From an uncultured Gammaproteobacteria bacterium (GTDB taxonomy: Bacteria > Pseudomonadota > Gammaproteobacteria > Arenicellales > Poriferihabitantaceae): a stretch of 64,000 nt of DNA. The stretch is taken from NCBI GenBank assembly GCA_947259885.1, contig CAMYNW010000019.1, positions 114,392-178,391 of the forward strand, written 5' to 3'. Both the position numbers and the translations under genes were made by a program. This document shows, one piece after another, positions 37,685 through 45,566 of the stretch (the stretch's first letter is position 1; the number at the start of each line of letters is the position of its first letter). The notes under the pieces were generated by a model, which saw nothing but the letters and a program-made list of their open reading frames with translations, made no database searches and was not told the origin of the DNA.

Positions 37685-38355
37685 TGCTGATTATAGTGCC
37701 AAGTGTGCTCAACCAGGAACAGTTAGGTGCCTCAAGGCAGTTGCTTTCTGAAGGAACATTCATAGACGGCAGACTATCGGCGGGAGAACAGGCGAGAAGG
37801 CACAAAAATAACCAGGAATTTTCCGCCGACGACAAACAAACTTCCGCACTGAACAACCTGGTGATGGGAGCTTTGATCTCTCACCCTGTTTATCTGAATG
37901 CGGGATTACCGCGAAGGATTGCCGCGCCATACTATTGTCGTTACTTGTCCGGAATGGCATATGGCAGTCATATAGACGATCCGATCATGGGGCAAGGCGA
38001 TCGTTACCGGTGCGATATCGCGATCACCGTATTTCTCAATGGCCCCGATGAATACCAGGGAGGGGAGTTAGAAATCGAAACCGAGTTTGGTTCCAAGCGG
38101 GTCAAGCTGGAAGCTGGCGATGCGGTAATGTACCCAGCGTCATCGCGTCACAGTGTGAATGAGGTCGCATCTGGGGAACGACTTGTTGCGGTGACCTGGA
38201 TGCAAAGCCTGGTGCGTGAATCAGACAAGCGCAGCCTGCTTTATCAGCTCTATCTGGCAAAAGAAAGCCTGAGAAAATCCGATCCGGACGCAGAGGTTAC
38301 GCATCGGGTAGATCAGAGCTACGTCAACCTGGTGCGTATGTGGAGTTGTCCGTGA
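37684..38355 (+). CDS. PKHD-type 2-oxoglutarate/Fe(II) hydroxylase (PiuC/YbiX-like)
   Basis: A 223-aa oxygenase like PiuC/YbiX. The iron ligands appear as YGSHIDDPIM (HxD) and SSRHSVNEV (distal His), with the 2-oxoglutarate arginine region GERLVAVTW. PiuC-type proteins are linked to iron uptake, but no TonB receptor gene is here. The start ATG overlaps the stop of the preceding gene, so they form one translational unit. Confidence 0.88.
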   Translation: MLIIVPSVLNQEQLGASRQLLSEGTFIDGRLSAGEQARRHKNNQEFSADDKQTSALNNLVMGALISHPVYLNAGLPRRIAAPYYCRYLSGMAYGSHIDDPIMGQGDRYRCDIAITVFLNGPDEYQGGELEIETEFGSKRVKLEAGDAVMYPASSRHSVNEVASGERLVAVTWMQSLVRESDKRSLLYQLYLAKESLRKSDPDAEVTHRVDQSYVNLVRMWSCP

Positions 38356-38570
38356 TTAATAAAGTATGTTTCTAAGAGTTATATAGTAAGAATAATTCAG
38401 CGGTGCCGAGACTGTTTTCAGCTGAATTTATCGTGTCCATATCAGGATTGGCATCTGACACGGGAACAACAGACGATATTGTATCGAGATTTCGAACGAT
38501 GACCGAAACCTAGTCATGATTTCGCATGTTAAGTAACAGGTTAAGGTTAAAAAAGCGGGTTTAGCGGCTT

Positions 38571-39653
38571 ATGCGGGATTTTTTTTATACAGTTTTACTC
38601 CTTTCTTTTTTTCTGTCGTTAGGCATTGCAACAGAGAGCAGCTCCAGCGAGCCAGATAGTGCAGCTGGTAGCGGCATTGTTTCTGACGCTGATTCTTCAA
38701 AGGTAATTGTTTTTTATCTTACCAACAGAGCCCGTCTGGGAGATCAACCACAAGAAGTTATCTATGGTGGTTATCGGGGAATTCCAATATTCGGACATTG
38801 CGAAGTTGAATTTACCCCTATTCCGATTGTTAAAGACGTTGCCTCCAAACTACCTTTCTATCTTCAGGGAGAGACCGATAGCGTAAAATTTGTTGAGGAG
38901 CCCAATCATCCCCAGTTCTGGATTCAGCTTGATGATGCGGTCAGGACAAACTCATCAGAAACGGTGGTGTTGTTCATTCACGGCTACAACTATAATTTTG
39001 AGCGTGCGTGTCTTATGGCAGCGCAAATGCAGCGATCACTTGAGGGTATGACTACTGTCATCGCATTCAGTTGGCCTTCGAATGGCCTGGCTTCGGATTA
39101 TGTGAGTGATTTGGTGGATGTAGAATGGAGTGTGCCGTTACTGACTGACTTTATCAGTCAGCTTTCTGAGCGCTTCAATAGTAAAGGTGTTCAGGTGGTC
39201 GCACATAGCCTGGGCTCAAGGGGCGCAATATTTGCTTTACAGAAACTGGGGGCTCAAAAAATTGAGCCTCCTGTTATTGCGAAACTTGTGCTCCTTGCGC
39301 CTGATTTCGATTCCCAGACCTTTGTTGATGCACTGCCTGGCATTAAAACGGTAGCAGGGCACATCACGCTATATGCGTCTGCAAATGATACGCCGCTCAA
39401 ACTTTCGCATCAATTAAGCGGCTATCCCCGCCTCGGTGAGGCCGGGGATTATTTAACCGTGGTAGAAGGCGTTGATACCATCGATATTTCCTCTACTGGT
39501 CGCTATCAGATAACCGGCCATGAATATTTCAGATTTAATCCTAAGGTGGTCGATGATCTGGTCATGCTGCTGGGTCATGGAACGCATGCGCCTATGCGCC
39601 CTGGTCTACAGCCTAACAAACGAGGCGGGCTTGTTTTCTGGGAGGCCAGATGA
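38571..39653 (+). CDS. DUF900 alpha/beta hydrolase, exported
   Basis: A 360-aa protein with a signal peptide (about residues 1-20) and the DUF900 alpha/beta hydrolase core. The early motif VVLFIHGYNYNFE near residue 133 and the nucleophile elbow AHSLGSRGAIF near residue 214 are clear. The family consists of probable periplasmic or lipoprotein esterases without defined substrate. It has a 215-bp upstream gap with the inverted repeat ATTCAGC...GCTGAAT but no gene. Confidence 0.85.
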   Translation: MRDFFYTVLLLSFFLSLGIATESSSSEPDSAAGSGIVSDADSSKVIVFYLTNRARLGDQPQEVIYGGYRGIPIFGHCEVEFTPIPIVKDVASKLPFYLQGETDSVKFVEEPNHPQFWIQLDDAVRTNSSETVVLFIHGYNYNFERACLMAAQMQRSLEGMTTVIAFSWPSNGLASDYVSDLVDVEWSVPLLTDFISQLSERFNSKGVQVVAHSLGSRGAIFALQKLGAQKIEPPVIAKLVLLAPDFDSQTFVDALPGIKTVAGHITLYASANDTPLKLSHQLSGYPRLGEAGDYLTVVEGVDTIDISSTGRYQITGHEYFRFNPKVVDDLVMLLGHGTHAPMRPGLQPNKRGGLVFWEAR

Positions 39654-39740
39654 ATTTTGAGATTCTTGATGATGCTTGAAGGCGACCAAGTCTTAGACAG
39701 GTAGGCCACAGTCAAGAACTGTCCACAAGCAGGTGCTCAA

Positions 39741-39805
39741 CCGGACTTCGGCCGGGTCGCAAGCTGATTACTGAGGTTCTGGACCGAGTGCTGCGCACTT
39801 TGGTC
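39741..39805. other. Two hairpins in the spacer before the DsrC-paralogue operon
   Basis: The 230-bp spacer at 39654-39883 lies between two convergent genes. It has a stem CCGG (39741-39744) with CCGG (39752-39755) around a TTCG loop, and GACCGAGTGC (39782-39791) with GCACTTTGGTC (39795-39805). Neither has a T-run, so they are not classic terminators. They may cap convergent transcripts. Confidence 0.4.
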
Positions 39806-39883
39806 AGGATGACTCGAATAGTAAGTGCCCTATCACCGACTTGATCCGGGATCAGTGCCAAACTCGCAATGTTTTACATCAAA

Positions 39884-40087
39884 TCAGCGATGGGATCCTT
39901 TTTCCTGGTGTGCTAAATCGATTAGTCGATTAGCCAGTTCGGAATATTTCTGATGGTATCCAGACAGTAAGCCTTCGCCATCTTCAGCGTAGTATTCTTC
40001 CGATTCAATTCCGCTCTCGTGTTCCTTTGCAATAAACTGTTTTTGCATTTGCAGCATTTGTTGAATGATTTTTTGTTTCTCGCTCAC
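39884..40087 (-). CDS. Small uncharacterised protein, last gene of the DsrC-paralogue cassette
   Basis: A 67-aa highly charged, glutamine-rich protein, probably one or two long helices. The GTG at 40087 is chosen because AGGAG lies 8 bases upstream; a TTG at 40093 sits too close to it. It follows the DsrC-like gene by 49 bases on the same strand. No known family recognised. Confidence 0.6.
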   Translation of the reverse strand: MSEKQKIIQQMLQMQKQFIAKEHESGIESEEYYAEDGEGLLSGYHQKYSELANRLIDLAHQEKGSHR

Positions 40088-40136
40088 TTTCAATTCTCCT
40101 GATAATTAATAATAAAAAGTCCAACCGCAGCAATAG

Positions 40137-40478
40137 TTAATATCCGCCTTTTCGCATACTCTCTGGTAATCCTCCAATGAGTCCTGCTTGCTTACTTGGT
40201 GTGCCCGGGAAAAGATCGAACAGTGCCGATGCATTAACTTTTTCGCCCGACCATAGCTTGCTCATCTCCTTGGCCATGATTCGATTGTTTGGTTGGTGCC
40301 CATTGTTATCGAAGTACTCCCCTCGAAGATAATTTATCACGTCCCAATGACGCTCTGTCAAATTCAAGCCCTGTGATTCTGCCAGAGCTTCGGCTACTTC
40401 CTGGCTCCAATCTTCCGCGTTGACCAGATAACCGTTTTCGTTTGTTTCAATTATTTTGTCATTGACATTGATGCTCAT
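40137..40478 (-). CDS. DsrC/TusE-family paralogue lacking both active cysteines
   Basis: A 113-aa DsrC-fold protein. Residues ENGYLVNAEDW and LTERHWDVINYLRGEY match the true DsrC of this window (EEGYLANLSDW, LTENHWEVVNFLREYY). The C-terminal arm, which carries Cys98 and Cys109 in the true DsrC (QACKYAGLPKPTGCV), here reads KQAGLIGGLPESMRKGGY, with no cysteine anywhere in the protein. It therefore cannot form the DsrC trisulfide or persulfide. It resembles cysteine-less regulatory DsrC relatives (Rsp group), a family known by sequence, not here tested. The ATG at 40478 follows GGAG. It lies 27 bases after the Cas6-like gene. Confidence 0.85.
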   Translation of the reverse strand: MSINVNDKIIETNENGYLVNAEDWSQEVAEALAESQGLNLTERHWDVINYLRGEYFDNNGHQPNNRIMAKEMSKLWSGEKVNASALFDLFPGTPSKQAGLIGGLPESMRKGGY

Positions 40479-40505
40479 GTGTAACTCCAATATTTAAATC
40501 TATAA

Positions 40506-41198
40506 TCAATCGTTGTCCTGTTCCGTGCCTACTGCTGCAAGGCTTTTATGCGGGAGAAATATTCCACAACCTAAGATTCGACTGAGACCGAGGCCACGCT
40601 GTTGAAGTGTGATGGATTGTGAAGGCTCAAGATCTGCAAGCAATACGCTGCGTGCGGTAAACGCGCCATCTGGTGTGTGCAGCTTGTGCGATAACCCGCA
40701 CAATAATTTTGAGGCCTCGATTCCGTGCCGCTCGAGAAGCCCGACCAGTTCATCGGTGAAAACTTCTTCATCCTCGATATTTTCGCTTCGGACTGCACGC
40801 GAAAATACGGTGCTAGCAGGCACCAGCTGTTTGATTTGAAAATCGCCCACCTTAAGTTGAAAACCATCCAGGTCCAGATTTGAACCCACTAAAGCTTCGG
40901 CGTCTTCGAGTCTATGTTTTGGTAGTCTAAGATAGAGCCTTGTACGGCGTGAAAGCTGTAATAGACTATCCGGTTGTTCCGGTGGTCGTTCCCACCCGTT
41001 GCCAGAGGCCGCACCATGGATAGAATGTATGCCTGCATCGGGTTCAATGCTGATCCAGGGCAGGGCGGACTCAATTGCCGAACATAGCGCCCAGGCATGA
41101 TCTAACGGCAACTCGCGACACTCCATTCGGAAGGATAAATCCACGACATCATCAGGCACGATGTAATTCGATGGGTCGGTTTTTTCCTGCCACAGCAT
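40506..41198 (-). CDS. Cas6/Cmx6-like RAMP protein
   Basis: A 230-aa protein closely resembling, from memory, the Cas6/Cmx6 (type I-MYXAN) branch of CRISPR RNA endonucleases. Matching parts are VVDLSFRMECRELPLDHAW at the N-terminus, the RRTRLYLRLPKHRLEDAEAL strand-helix near residue 84-103, and the glycine-rich RAMP loop near the C-terminus, RGLGLSRILGCGIFLPHKS (201-219). Cas6 proteins cut pre-crRNA at repeat hairpins. No CRISPR array or other cas gene is visible here. Candidate catalytic residues are His34 and the histidines near 171-174, but this is uncertain. It sits between an unknown gene and the DsrC paralogue. Confidence 0.75.
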   Translation of the reverse strand: MLWQEKTDPSNYIVPDDVVDLSFRMECRELPLDHAWALCSAIESALPWISIEPDAGIHSIHGAASGNGWERPPEQPDSLLQLSRRTRLYLRLPKHRLEDAEALVGSNLDLDGFQLKVGDFQIKQLVPASTVFSRAVRSENIEDEEVFTDELVGLLERHGIEASKLLCGLSHKLHTPDGAFTARSVLLADLEPSQSITLQQRGLGLSRILGCGIFLPHKSLAAVGTEQDND

Positions 41199-41201
41199 GA
41201 C

Positions 41202-41909
41202 TTACCCAGTCTCTGGAATGTTGGACTGAAGTTCATCTCGATCGATCCACCACTGGTCCTGGACCAGAACATCGATAATGTTCCGCATTCGAACCAGCAA
41301 TTTAGATGGCTGATCCAATTCGAGCTTGCTGAACCATCGATCGAACTCATCCTGGTTGTGCACGCTGCCATGACGTCGAGCAACGTCGTTGAGCATTTGT
41401 CCAACCGCAAGGGCAGCATCATCGTTGGCATTTTCACTGCCTCGAAGGTCAACAATATAAGCGGCCATCGCAGCAGCTACCGCGGCACCGTCGGAATCCT
41501 CTGGGGTTTCAGCAATTACGTGTTGAAGTTGCGCGATGGTTAAAGTTGGCTCAACTGGAAACGTGATGCTGAGCCAAAGCGCATGACCGAGAGCCACCAA
41601 GGAATCCGGCTGATTGCAGCGAAATAAGGTGTCGCATGCCACGATCGCTTGTTCCCATCGTTGCCTGGTTATGTGGAGCTTGAAGGCGGGCATTGCATTG
41701 CTCCAGGCGAGCTGTCCTTGTTCCAATTCGATTTGAATCGAAGCAAGCTCGTGACTAAGAAGAGTTCGTTGTTCGTCTTCAGTATGTGTCAGTTCGCTCA
41801 ACTGCTGTTCGATTTGCTTCGCCTTGCGAGCGAGGACAGCGGTTGACAGCACCGCATCCGCCTGACATTCGGCGCCAAGATCGAACTGCTCTTTATTAAG
41901 ATAATTCAA
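41202..41909 (-). CDS. Uncharacterised 235-aa protein of the cassette
   Basis: Not recognised. It is 235 aa, rich in helices, with no signal peptide, membrane segment or clear enzyme motif. The first 60 residues look like a coiled coil (KQIEQQLSELTHTEDEQR). It ends 3 bases before the Cas6-like start and begins 9 bases after the TauD-like stop, so it is a member of the same operon. Confidence 0.65.
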   Translation of the reverse strand: MNYLNKEQFDLGAECQADAVLSTAVLARKAKQIEQQLSELTHTEDEQRTLLSHELASIQIELEQGQLAWSNAMPAFKLHITRQRWEQAIVACDTLFRCNQPDSLVALGHALWLSITFPVEPTLTIAQLQHVIAETPEDSDGAAVAAAMAAYIVDLRGSENANDDAALAVGQMLNDVARRHGSVHNQDEFDRWFSKLELDQPSKLLVRMRNIIDVLVQDQWWIDRDELQSNIPETG

Positions 41910-41918
41910 TGGATTATT

Positions 41919-42884
41919 TCATTCATCTAGCAACTGAACACGCTCAGCAAAACGAATTCTGTGAAGGCAGCGTTTACTTTCATGACTATCGTTATCTTCA
42001 AACGCGCTCCGGTTATGGAGTACGTTATTGCAGATCAAACCCTGTCCTCGCTGCAGAGTGATTGTGGCCGTCCAGCCGCTTTCTGTTCTAAGAATTTCTG
42101 CAAGCGCTGATACCGCCTTTTCTACAGTGGGTGTATCTTTCCAAACAACGTTGTGTTTGCGCTCAGTGTATCTAGCGTAGAGTTCTCCGGTAGCCGGATC
42201 GGTACTGAACACTGGCCCAATAAATTGATCACGAATTACTTTCTGCTTAACAATATTCTCGGGAATGGTCAGGCATTTCGGGTCACTAAGGGCTTCGGCC
42301 CAATCCGGATTTTGATCGCGTAAAAGAATGTATGCAATTTCGTGGTCCATCAACTTGTTAACACCGCCCGTTGGGGCAGACTCCATGCAATGGAGCACAA
42401 ATGCGCGCACCATCTGGTTTTGGTTGTTGTAATAACCATCCGTGTGCCAGTTCAGTGCCAGATTGCTGTATGGAATATACCTACTTCGGTGGTTCGCGCC
42501 CGCACCGGATCCAGTATGGTCCTGAATTTTTGTGACGTTGTCAGCGTCAGCGCCAGGATTCGAAATCGAGCGATTGAGTCCTAACTGGCAGCATATCTCC
42601 CGATAACCATTAGAGTCGCAATCTGGACGGCTCGGGTATTGATAAACGACAAAATTATTGCTGCTTATTATTCCTTGGAGCTGCTTTTTCTCCGCCGGGC
42701 GCAATTTCAGTGGATTCTGGATCGGGACCAGGCAGTTTTCCAGATCGGGTATGTAGCGCCTTAGTTTTTCTTCCCGCCAACGTTGATAGTCGGATTCGCC
42801 CATCTCTAGAACCGGTTTCAGGTTGAAAGCGGAAGATAGCGGCATGGGATGCTGAATTGGTTGATTTTGGGCGATGATTTGCAC
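41919..42884 (-). CDS. TauD/TfdA-family dioxygenase
   Basis: A 321-aa 2-oxoglutarate/Fe(II) oxygenase of the TauD/TfdA family. The metal ligands are in NWHTDGYYN (HxD) near residue 151 and CNNVLHNRSAF (distal His) near 293, with the 2-oxoglutarate arginine in RCLHRIRFAER near the C-terminus. TauD cleaves taurine to sulfite, but relatives act on many substrates, so the position beside dsr is suggestive only. It is the first gene of the leftward cassette, divergent from dsrA. Confidence 0.85.
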   Translation of the reverse strand: MQIIAQNQPIQHPMPLSSAFNLKPVLEMGESDYQRWREEKLRRYIPDLENCLVPIQNPLKLRPAEKKQLQGIISSNNFVVYQYPSRPDCDSNGYREICCQLGLNRSISNPGADADNVTKIQDHTGSGAGANHRSRYIPYSNLALNWHTDGYYNNQNQMVRAFVLHCMESAPTGGVNKLMDHEIAYILLRDQNPDWAEALSDPKCLTIPENIVKQKVIRDQFIGPVFSTDPATGELYARYTERKHNVVWKDTPTVEKAVSALAEILRTESGWTATITLQRGQGLICNNVLHNRSAFEDNDSHESKRCLHRIRFAERVQLLDE

Positions 42885-43192
42885 GGACTTATAGTGGTGA
42901 GCCCGGCGCGTGGTTGGGTTTCAATCCTACGCTTCCGCCGAGCTTAAAAAACATCTGAAATGGCAGGTCAATTTCATCCAGTGGGATATCGTTCCGTCTA
43001 TACCTCTATGGGGATAAACCTATTGATCCTGCTACCCTTTATGGGAACTGGAGTAATCAAGTGACATAGCTAGAATACCGGATAAGTTAATGCTTTGCCG
43101 CGCAACGTCGATCCCCGTACCCTGGGGCCAATTTAAGATGACTGATAACCACTTTGCGGCGGGAATTTGAGAAACCACTGGAGTAGCACCGA
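42885..43192. promoter_or_regulatory. Shared divergent promoter region of the dsr operon and the TauD/Cas6-like cassette
   Basis: The 308-bp spacer holds both promoters. No gene is seen. Two similar sequences, TACCTCTATGGG (43001-43012) and TACCCTTTATGGG (43033-43045), lie about 32 bases apart, near three helical turns, and could bind a regulator. The ribosome site GGAG sits before the dsrA ATG. I could not pick convincing -35/-10 boxes. Confidence 0.5.
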
Positions 43193-44461
43193 ATGAGCGA
43201 ATCTAAACACGACACCCCAATGCTTGATGAGCTGGAGTCCGGCCCTTGGCCAAGCTTTATCTCGGGTATCAAACGATTACGAGATGACCATCCTGACCAG
43301 AGAATCAACGGCATCGCCAATGACCTTTTAGGGCAGCTTGAGCATTCTTACGAAACTCGCAAAGGTTACTGGAAAGGGGGAACGGTTAGCGTATTCGGCT
43401 ATGGAGGTGGAATCATTCCACGCTTCTCCGAGGTAGGAAAACAATTTCCGGATTCGAAAGAATTTCATACTCTTCGGGTTCAACCGCCAGCTGGCAATTA
43501 CTATACCACTGATATGCTTCGGCAGTTGGGTGAGAGTTGGGAGAAATGGGGCTCTGGCCTGGTCACTTTTCATGGTCAGACCGGCAATATTATGTTTATC
43601 GGTACCAGTACCGAAAACACTCAGCATTTCTTTGATGAGATCAATGATTATGGTTTTGACCTGGGAGGTGCTGGACCTTGTGTTAGAACAGCGATGTCCT
43701 GCGTGGGATCGGCTCGATGTGAACAATCCTGCACCAATGAGCATCGCCTGCATCGAGAGCTGGTAAACAACTTTACCGATGATGTGCACCGTCCCGCGCT
43801 GCCTTACAAATTTAAGTTTAAAGTTTCGGGATGCCCCAACGATTGCATGAATTCCATTGAACGCGCGGATTTTGCGGTAATTGGCACCTGGCGTGACGAT
43901 ATCAAAGTAGATGAAGCTGAAGTCTCAAATTTTATCGAGGCCAAGGGCAGGCAGTATGTCATCGATAACGTGGTCACACGCTGTCCAACCAATTGTATGA
44001 GTCTGACTGACGACGACAGGTTGGAAATTGATAACCGTAATTGCGTTAAATGCATGCACTGTCTGAACGTAATGAACAAAGCGCTGTCGCCCGGTGATGA
44101 TAAGGGCGTTTCGATTCTGATTGGCGGCAAACGCACTCTGAAGATCGGCGATCTGATGGGCACCGTGGTAGTGCCGTTCATGAAGCTTGAAAGTGATGAA
44201 GATTACGAGAGGATCGTGGAAATCGCTGAAGAAGCCATCGATTTCTGGGCCGAGAACGGTCTCGAACATGAGCGCTGCGGTGAAATGATCGAGCGAATAG
44301 GGCTGGTTAATTTCCTTGAAGGCATTGGCATCGAAGTAGATCCCAATATGGTGTCTCATCCCCGTGAGAGTTCCTATGTCCGTATGGATGGTTGGGATGA
44401 AGAAGCTGAGAAATGGTTCGAGCGTAAACGTGAAGCCAAGCTCGCGGCTGGCAGTAATTAA
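43193..44461 (+). CDS. dsrA: Reverse dissimilatory sulfite reductase, alpha subunit
   Basis: Alpha subunit of the sirohaem enzyme that, in this oxidative form, converts sulfane sulfur carried by DsrC to sulfite. The 422-aa protein has the sirohaem/4Fe-4S motif Cys170-x5-Cys176 (CVGSARC) and Cys214-x3-Cys218 (CPNDC). Further cysteines at 264, 268, 284, 287 and 290 (CVKCMHC) form the ferredoxin-like insert. The presence of dsrEFH, dsrL and dsrN in the operon marks the oxidative type. First gene of the operon. Confidence 0.98.
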   Translation: MSESKHDTPMLDELESGPWPSFISGIKRLRDDHPDQRINGIANDLLGQLEHSYETRKGYWKGGTVSVFGYGGGIIPRFSEVGKQFPDSKEFHTLRVQPPAGNYYTTDMLRQLGESWEKWGSGLVTFHGQTGNIMFIGTSTENTQHFFDEINDYGFDLGGAGPCVRTAMSCVGSARCEQSCTNEHRLHRELVNNFTDDVHRPALPYKFKFKVSGCPNDCMNSIERADFAVIGTWRDDIKVDEAEVSNFIEAKGRQYVIDNVVTRCPTNCMSLTDDDRLEIDNRNCVKCMHCLNVMNKALSPGDDKGVSILIGGKRTLKIGDLMGTVVVPFMKLESDEDYERIVEIAEEAIDFWAENGLEHERCGEMIERIGLVNFLEGIGIEVDPNMVSHPRESSYVRMDGWDEEAEKWFERKREAKLAAGSN

Positions 44462-44478
44462 TTTAACTGGAATTTAAA

Positions 44479-45555
44479 ATGGCACTTGAAGATATGCGCC
44501 GGCCGATCGAGTCAGGCTGTCCCGATGGGATGCAATACATGCATCCAGTTATGGTGAAGAACTTCGGTCAATGGAAATACCATGAACATCCACGCCCAGG
44601 AGTGCTTGTGCACTACGCTAAGAGTGGCGACGCGATCTGGACAGTAAAGGCTGGTACTCAGCGAATACTCGATATCTACACATTGAGAAAGCTATGTGAT
44701 ATCGGTGACAAGTATGCCGATGGCCATGTCCGGTTTACGATTCGAAGCAACATCGAATACATGGTGTCTGAGGAGTCAAAAGTCGATCCGCTAATCGAGG
44801 CGCTCGAAAAGGAGGGATTTGTCGTGGGAGGAACCGCTAACTCGGTGGCTTTCATCTCCCACACGCAGGGATGGCTGCACTGCGATATTCCCGGTACCGA
44901 CGCCTCTGGCGTAGTTAAAGCGATGATGGATGAGTTAATTGACGAGTTCAAGAATTGCCGTATGCCGAATCGCGTGCATATCACCACTTCGTGTTGCCAG
45001 ATTAATTGTGGCGGTCAGGGCGATATTGCGATCAACGTACAGCATACCAAGCCACCAAAGATCAATCATGATCTGGTGGCAAATGTCTGTGAGCGTCCCT
45101 CGGTGGTAGCGCGCTGCCCGGTGGCGGCAATCAGGCCGGCCGTGGTTAACGGTAAACCAAGCCTGGAGGTTGATGAGAAAAAGTGTATCTGCTGCGGCGC
45201 CTGTTATCCGCCTTGCCCACCCATGCAGATCAACGATCCGGAGCATTCCAAACTTGCAATTTGGGTTGGCGGCAATCACTCCAATGCCAGAAGTAAACCA
45301 AGCTTTCAGAAACTAGTGGCGGGTGGTGTGCCGAACAATCCCCCTCGATGGCCTGAGGCTACCGCGATAGTTAAAAAAATTCTTAAGGCTTATAAGGAGG
45401 ATGCGAAAGACTGGGAGAGGGTCAACGACTGGATCGATCGCATTGGCTGGCCAAGATTCTTTGAGCTTACTGGTCTTCCGTTCACCAAGTATCACATAGA
45501 CAACTGGCGCGGCTCTCGTAAGAGCCTGAACTCCTCGGCTTATATCCGCCTGTAG
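44479..45555 (+). CDS. dsrB: Reverse dissimilatory sulfite reductase, beta subunit
   Basis: Catalytic partner of DsrA in the alpha2beta2 complex. The 358-aa protein has the TTSCCQINCGGQGDIAIN motif near residue 169-186. The ferredoxin cluster is at Cys236, Cys239, Cys242 and Cys246. The sirohaem-binding Cys pair is present in CERPSVVARCP. It follows dsrA by 17 bases. Confidence 0.98.
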   Translation: MALEDMRRPIESGCPDGMQYMHPVMVKNFGQWKYHEHPRPGVLVHYAKSGDAIWTVKAGTQRILDIYTLRKLCDIGDKYADGHVRFTIRSNIEYMVSEESKVDPLIEALEKEGFVVGGTANSVAFISHTQGWLHCDIPGTDASGVVKAMMDELIDEFKNCRMPNRVHITTSCCQINCGGQGDIAINVQHTKPPKINHDLVANVCERPSVVARCPVAAIRPAVVNGKPSLEVDEKKCICCGACYPPCPPMQINDPEHSKLAIWVGGNHSNARSKPSFQKLVAGGVPNNPPRWPEATAIVKKILKAYKEDAKDWERVNDWIDRIGWPRFFELTGLPFTKYHIDNWRGSRKSLNSSAYIRL

Positions 45556-45566
45556 TCGAATAAGTT

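Noticed and set aside
41919..42884. Taurine dioxygenase as a firm call
   Set aside because: The fold is TauD-like but substrate residues were not verified, and no taurine transport genes are adjacent.
39654..43192. A CRISPR array or cas operon near the Cas6-like gene
   Set aside because: No regularly spaced repeats of 25-40 bases were seen here or elsewhere in the window, and neighbours are a DsrC paralogue and a dioxygenase, not cas genes.
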